NCBI GenBank assembly: GCA_036803025.1
Contig: DAIRVC010000116.1
Location: 1 to 8,349, forward strand
Direction of reading: 5' to 3'
DNA: 8,349 nucleotides
Source: DAIRVC01 sp036803025
GTDB taxonomy: Bacteria > Chloroflexota > Anaerolineae > Anaerolineales > E44-bin32
Shown here: one piece after another, positions 5,115 through 8,349 of the stretch
Position numbering within the stretch: the first letter of the stretch is position 1
Layout of the letters: every line of letters starts with the position of its first letter
Translations under genes and position numbers: made by a program
The notes under the pieces: model-generated
Told to the model about the DNA's origin: nothing
Seen by the model: only the letters and a program-made list of their open reading frames with translations
Database searches by the model: none

Positions 5115-6557
5115 CTAGGGCGAGATCAAGCGAAGGTGAATCGCGTGCCGCGTGTGCGGAGTCAGCCGTCCGAGCTCGGCCTGGCGCAGGCCGACCACCC
5201 AGACCGGTTCCTCGCCTGCCACCACGATCGGCCAGCGTCTGCGCGCCGGCCGCGGGATATGCCGGTCGACCAGCAGGTCGGCGACCTTGGTCGAGCCGTC
5301 CAGGCCCAGCGGCCGCAGCCGGTCGCCAGGCGCCGGCGGCCTGAGGGCCAGAGGCGCGCTCAAAGCCTCGGCATCGAGCACCACCTGCCGCGCCTGTGCT
5401 TCGGCCGGTAGGCTGCTGACGAACGTGAGGTCGGCTGACCCCGCCTCAGCCACCAGCATCCAGCCTCCTGCCAGCCCCACACGCCCAGGAATGGGGATCG
5501 CCTGTGGCTGCCCCTCCGCCAACTGCGGGAACTCCGGGAAGGCAAGCTCCGACGTCGAAAGTGAGATGGCTGCCTCGTCGCCCCAATGGCGCAACCGCAG
5601 CCCGGCGATCCAGTCCGCCTGTCGCGTCGCCGGCGGGTCGGCCAGGAAGCGGCGTGCCCGCTCGATCGCTTCCCAGCCGAGATCGCGCAGGCCGGGCCGA
5701 ACGGCGCCGGCCGCGCGGCGGATGACCCCCCGCTGGACGGCAACCCGCAGCAGCGAGAACGCGGGTAGATGGATGCGCAGTCCCTCGGGATCGAGGCGGC
5801 GCACCACGCTCGGCCAGGCCTCGGCTACCAGCTCCGAGACCAAGTCACTGTGCGCGGCCATGACTTGCCCGGTCCGGAGGAGGGCTTCACGAATCCGAGG
5901 GTTATAGGTCTCCAGCGCCGGCAGCAACTCGTGGCGCAGCCGATTGCGTCGGAATGTCAGGTCGGCATTGCTGGCATCCTGGCAGGGCGACAGGCCCAGC
6001 TCGGCACAGCGTGCGGTCGTATCTGCCCGGCGCAGACCGAGAAGAGGCCTGACCAGCCGCAGACCTTCAGCCGCGGGGATGTCGACCCAGGCATTTAACT
6101 CGGTCAACGGCTGCATGCCGCGCAGCCCATCCGGTCCGGCCCCGCGCAGGAAGTGCATCAAGATCGTCTCAGCCTGGTCGTCGGCGGTGTGCCCGGTGGC
6201 AAGGATCCTGGTTTCGTGCGCATGGGCGGCGCGGGCCAGGCTGTCGTAGCGGGCCAGGCGGGCCGCCTCCTCCAGCGACCGACCGGGCCGCGCCCAAGCG
6301 CCGACGTCGGCTACTTCGATTTGGGCTTCAAGGCCGTAGGCAGCCGCAATCCGCCGCGTGAACTCAGCCTCGGCGCCGCTCTCCGGCCGCAGCTGGTGAT
6401 CGACATGGACCACGCGGACAGCGTATCCGAGCTTGTGCAGGGTATCCAGCAGACACAGGCTGTCTGCGCCCCCGGAGACCCCGGCGACGACATGCTCACC
6501 GGGCTTCAAGAGGGCGTGCCCGGCAATGAAGTCGCGGACTTGCTCAAGCACGCTCAC
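5115..6557 (-). CDS. tilS: tRNA(Ile)-lysidine synthetase TilS
   Basis: About 480 residues with the full TilS architecture. The PP-loop SGGADS is at 28-33, HVDHQLRPES at 51-60 and TGHTADDQAETI at 121-132. LRGAGPDGLRGM follows, then DASNADLTFRRNRLRHELLP (194-213), and a C-terminal TilS domain from about 405 (LRPPAPGDRLRPLGLDG, KVADLLVDRHIP, VVGLR). The enzyme uses ATP to attach lysine to C34 of tRNA-Ile2(CAU), letting it read AUA; it is normally essential. The open frame extends to TTG at 6563, but the -10 box ends at 6566, so transcription should begin after that TTG. GTG at 6557 fits as a leaderless start, with GTG 6551 as another option; no Shine-Dalgarno is visible. It is divergent from mreB. 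Confidence 0.95.
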   Translation of the reverse strand: MSVLEQVRDFIAGHALLKPGEHVVAGVSGGADSLCLLDTLHKLGYAVRVVHVDHQLRPESGAEAEFTRRIAAAYGLEAQIEVADVGAWARPGRSLEEAARLARYDSLARAAHAHETRILATGHTADDQAETILMHFLRGAGPDGLRGMQPLTELNAWVDIPAAEGLRLVRPLLGLRRADTTARCAELGLSPCQDASNADLTFRRNRLRHELLPALETYNPRIREALLRTGQVMAAHSDLVSELVAEAWPSVVRRLDPEGLRIHLPAFSLLRVAVQRGVIRRAAGAVRPGLRDLGWEAIERARRFLADPPATRQADWIAGLRLRHWGDEAAISLSTSELAFPEFPQLAEGQPQAIPIPGRVGLAGGWMLVAEAGSADLTFVSSLPAEAQARQVVLDAEALSAPLALRPPAPGDRLRPLGLDGSTKVADLLVDRHIPRPARRRWPIVVAGEEPVWVVGLRQAELGRLTPHTRHAIHLRLISP

Positions 6558-6565
6558 GGTCAAGG

Positions 6566-6574
6566 ATTATAGCA
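6566..6574 (-). promoter_or_regulatory. Extended -10 promoter of tilS
   Basis: The minus strand reads TGC-TATAAT: a perfect -10 hexamer with the TGN extension that relieves the need for a -35 box. No good -35 is seen at 16-19 bases (ACCGAC at 17). Transcription should start 6-9 bases on, around 6557-6560, at the start codon itself. Confidence 0.65.
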
Positions 6575-6582
6575 TCGCGAGG

Positions 6583-6593
6583 CCGACCGTCGG
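6583..6593. repeat. Small inverted repeat between tilS and mreB promoters
   Basis: CCGAC (6583-6587) and GTCGG (6589-6593) flank a single C. It sits between the two divergent promoters, about 9 bases upstream of the tilS extended -10, and could be a shared operator. The arms are short and the region GC-rich, so chance is a fair explanation. Confidence 0.25.
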
Positions 6594-6632
6594 TTGACAT
6601 AAGGGCGGGCGCGAGCCGCTTGCTGACCCGTG

Positions 6633-6641
6633 TGGTATACT
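6633..6641 (+). promoter_or_regulatory. Extended -10 promoter of mreB
   Basis: TGG-TATACT carries the TGN extension and a 5 of 6 match to TATAAT. The transcript would begin near 6648, leaving a leader of about 32 bases containing the GGAGGA ribosome site. There is no recognisable -35 at the right distance. Confidence 0.6.
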
Positions 6642-6665
6642 CGCCCATTGGCTGCAGGACACTCC

Positions 6666-6671
6666 GGAGGA
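6666..6671 (+). promoter_or_regulatory. Ribosome binding site deciding the TTG start of mreB
   Basis: GGAGGA lies 8 bases before TTG 6680. The frame is open further upstream (to 6620) but that stretch contains the promoter, and no ATG occurs before residue 45 of the chosen protein, so TTG 6680 is the start. Confidence 0.8.
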
Positions 6672-6679
6672 CACGCACT

Positions 6680-7747
6680 TTGGCCCTCAATCCGCTCAAC
6701 TGGGTGCTGGGGCTGTTTTCCCTGGACATCGGCATCGACCTCGGCACCGCCAACACCCTGGTCAATGTGCGCGGCAAAGGGATCGTGATCAACGAGCCCT
6801 CCTGGGTGGCGATGGACAAGAAGACCAAACGTATCCTGGCCATCGGTGCCGAAGCCAAGGAGATGGTCGGCCGCACGCCGGCCAATGTGGTCGCGTTGCG
6901 GCCGCTGCGAGATGGGGTGATCTCCGAGTTCGACATCACCGAGGCCATGCTGGAGTACTTCATCGGCAAGACGCATGAGCAGAGCATCGTGCCGGTGCCG
7001 CGCCCGCGCGTCGTCGTCGGCATCCCGACCGGCGCGACCGAGGTCGAAAAGCGGGCCGTGTACGACGCGACCATGGCCGCCGGGGCGCGCGAATCCTATT
7101 TGATCGAGGAACCGACCGCGGCTGCCCTCGGCGCCGGACTGCCCATCAGCGAGGTGCGCGGCTCGATGATCGTGGATATCGGCGGCGGCACGACGGAGAT
7201 GGCCGTCTTCTCTATGGGCGGCGTGGTCGTCTCACGCTCGCTGCGCGTCGCCGGTGACGAGATGGATCAGGACATCGTCAACTACGTGCGCAACAAGTAC
7301 AACATCCTCATCGGCGAGCGGATGGCCGAGCAGGTGAAGCTGACATTGGGATCGGCCTACCCGCTCAAAGAAGAGAAGACCATGACCGTGCGCGGCCGCA
7401 ATCTGGTCAGCGGCCTGCCCGAGTCGATCGAGATCTCGTCGGTCGAGATCCGCGAGGCGATAGCCGCTTCATTGAAGGCGATCATCGACACGATCCGCGA
7501 CGCCATCGACGAAGTGCCCCCGGAGCTGATTTCCGATCTCATGGAGGCGGGGGTGTGCCTGGCAGGCGGCGGCTCGCAACTGCAGGGTCTCACCGAGCGA
7601 TTGACCAACGACCTGCACATGCGCGTCTGGCTGGCCGAAGACCCGATGACCTGCGTGGCGCGCGGCGCCGGAATCATGCTCGAGGACCTCGACGGCAACG
7701 CCCGCTTCCTGGTCGGGCTGCACCGGGCGCCCGCAGGCCGCGGCTAA
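6680..7747 (+). CDS. mreB: Rod shape-determining protein MreB
   Basis: A 355-residue bacterial actin, slightly longer than typical (330-350). Nucleotide-binding motifs are intact: phosphate-1 DIGIDLGTANT (16-26), VVVGIPTGATEVEKRA (111-126), EEPTAAALGAG (143-153), phosphate-2 DIGGGTTEMAV (166-176) and the adenosine motif LAGGGSQLQGL (294-304). The hydrophobic N-terminus (LNWVLGLFSL) before the first strand resembles the membrane-anchoring segment of MreB. MreB filaments on the inner membrane face guide the cell-wall elongation machinery with MreC, MreD and RodA. A tail of about 15 residues after LEDLDGN is lineage-specific. The start is TTG. mreC follows 37 bases later, the usual mreBC order. 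Confidence 0.97.
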   Translation: MALNPLNWVLGLFSLDIGIDLGTANTLVNVRGKGIVINEPSWVAMDKKTKRILAIGAEAKEMVGRTPANVVALRPLRDGVISEFDITEAMLEYFIGKTHEQSIVPVPRPRVVVGIPTGATEVEKRAVYDATMAAGARESYLIEEPTAAALGAGLPISEVRGSMIVDIGGGTTEMAVFSMGGVVVSRSLRVAGDEMDQDIVNYVRNKYNILIGERMAEQVKLTLGSAYPLKEEKTMTVRGRNLVSGLPESIEISSVEIREAIAASLKAIIDTIRDAIDEVPPELISDLMEAGVCLAGGGSQLQGLTERLTNDLHMRVWLAEDPMTCVARGAGIMLEDLDGNARFLVGLHRAPAGRG

Positions 7748-7753
7748 GCGTAT

Positions 7754-7767
7754 CGCCGCCGGCGGCG
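7754..7767. repeat. Perfect 14-base palindrome between mreB and mreC
   Basis: CGCCGCCGGCGGCG equals its reverse complement and lies 6 bases past the mreB stop. RNA could form a 5-bp stem with a CCGG loop. Without a T-tract it is not a terminator, but it might tune mreC expression or mRNA stability. Confidence 0.4.
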
Positions 7768-7784
7768 ACCCCGACGCATGGGCT

Positions 7785-8349
7785 GTGCAACCCTCCTCGA
7801 AATCCCTCACCGCACTCATCTTGACGCTGCTGGCCGCCGGCCTGCTGGTGCTCAGCCTGGCGGGCTACACGCAGCCGGCGGAGAGCCTGGTCCTGCGGCC
7901 CCTGGCCGGCGTGCAGTCCTGGGTCGCCCTGCGCTTCGCTGCGCTGCGTGATCTGCTCACCTCCCCGCGCGACGTAGCCACGCTTAGGGCACGCAACGCC
8001 GAGCTTGAAGCGCAACTGGCCAGCCTGCAGCAGCAGGTGATCGCCTTGCAGGAACAGGTCGCCGAGGCGGAAGTGCTGTCGGCGCTCCTCGATTATGCCC
8101 GCTCACGCCCCGCCAGCCGCTACCTGGCCGCCGACGTGATCGGCGAAGACGCCAGCCCGTTCTTGCGTTCAGTGTGGATTGGCACCGGCTCAGACGCCGG
8201 CATCGCCCGCGGCATGCCGGTAGTCACCGAACGCGGTCTGGTGGGGCGTGTGGTCGAGGTGCACGCCACGGTCTCGCGCGTGCAGCTGATCAGTGACCCC
8301 CAATCGGCGGTGAACGTCCTGCTGCAGGATTCGCGCGCCGACGGCGTCC
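7785..8349 (+). CDS. mreC: Cell shape-determining protein MreC, N-terminal part
   Basis: 188 codons run off the window end; full MreC proteins are usually 270-300 residues. A single membrane segment (about 7-27, LTALILTLLAAGLLVLSLAG) follows a short cytoplasmic tail. Next comes a coiled coil (about 63-105, rich in E, Q and L: RARNAELEAQLASLQQQVIA) and the start of the beta-barrel domain. The latter has SVWIGTGSDAGIARGMPVVT (129-148), GLVGRVVEV (151-159) and SRVQLISDPQSAVNVLLQ (164-181), all MreC-like. MreC links MreB filaments to wall-synthesis enzymes outside the membrane. GTG 7785 is the only usual start codon ahead of the membrane segment in this frame. The ATG at 7778 is in another frame. 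No clear Shine-Dalgarno is seen. Confidence 0.92.
   Translation, partial: MQPSSKSLTALILTLLAAGLLVLSLAGYTQPAESLVLRPLAGVQSWVALRFAALRDLLTSPRDVATLRARNAELEAQLASLQQQVIALQEQVAEAEVLSALLDYARSRPASRYLAADVIGEDASPFLRSVWIGTGSDAGIARGMPVVTERGLVGRVVEVHATVSRVQLISDPQSAVNVLLQDSRADGV

Noticed and set aside
6594..6599. Perfect TTGACA as the mreB -35 box
   Set aside because: No -10-like hexamer lies 15-19 bases downstream; the TATACT at 6636 is 36 bases away, so the extended -10 is a better model.
7778..7780. ATG as the mreC start
   Set aside because: It is in a different frame from the membrane segment and coiled coil; GTG 7785 is in frame.
1..8349. tRNA or rRNA genes, CRISPR arrays, IS ends, integrase or toxin-antitoxin genes
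   Set aside because: No cloverleaf, regular repeat-spacer pattern, transposase motif or long terminal repeat was seen on either strand; nearly all the sequence is accounted for by housekeeping genes.

Overview
The window is a GC-rich, gene-dense stretch of bacterial chromosome with short or overlapping gene junctions, GTG/TTG starts and several recognisable sigma70-type promoters. It looks ordinary rather than mobile: no IS, phage, CRISPR or RNA gene was seen. The gene set (type II NADH dehydrogenase, TtuA-type tRNA thiolase, unimodular QueF, Bacillus-type glutamine synthetase, mreBC) and the protein style suggest an uncultured Chloroflexota (Anaerolineae-like) bacterium. That placement is inference from memory of the families and needs a search.

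Layout. (1) 1-411, minus: N-terminal 137 residues of a type II NADH dehydrogenase, cut by the window edge. (2) 412-525: divergent promoter region with a promoter on each strand and a Rex-like operator over the ndh promoter. (3) 526-3591, plus: a tight five-gene run. It comprises a small ThiS/MoaD ubiquitin-like sulfur carrier, a TtuA-family tRNA 2-thiolase, QueF (preQ0 to preQ1 reductase), a YhhQ-type queuosine-precursor transporter and a TatD-family metal hydrolase. The first four overlap or nearly touch; the run ends in a terminator-like hairpin lying inside the last codons of the TatD-like gene. (4) 3634-4968, minus: glnA, convergent with the run and with its own promoter. (5) 5115-6557, minus: tilS, apparently leaderless. 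(6) 6564-6679: second divergent promoter region. (7) 6680-8349, plus: mreB and the 5' part of mreC, the start of a cell-shape operon.

How the genes work together. Three kinds of tRNA modification are encoded within 6 kb: sulfur-carrier-dependent 2-thiolation (carrier plus TtuA), queuosine at position 34 (QueF plus precursor uptake) and lysidine at position 34 of tRNA-Ile2 (TilS). The most interesting unit is the plus-strand run. It couples a thiolation pair to a salvage-type queuosine branch in one transcript. Its sulfur carrier has nine residues after the diglycine, which would have to be removed before activation, and its TatD-like hydrolase has no assigned job. ndh and glnA add redox and nitrogen metabolism; mreBC is a separate shape module.
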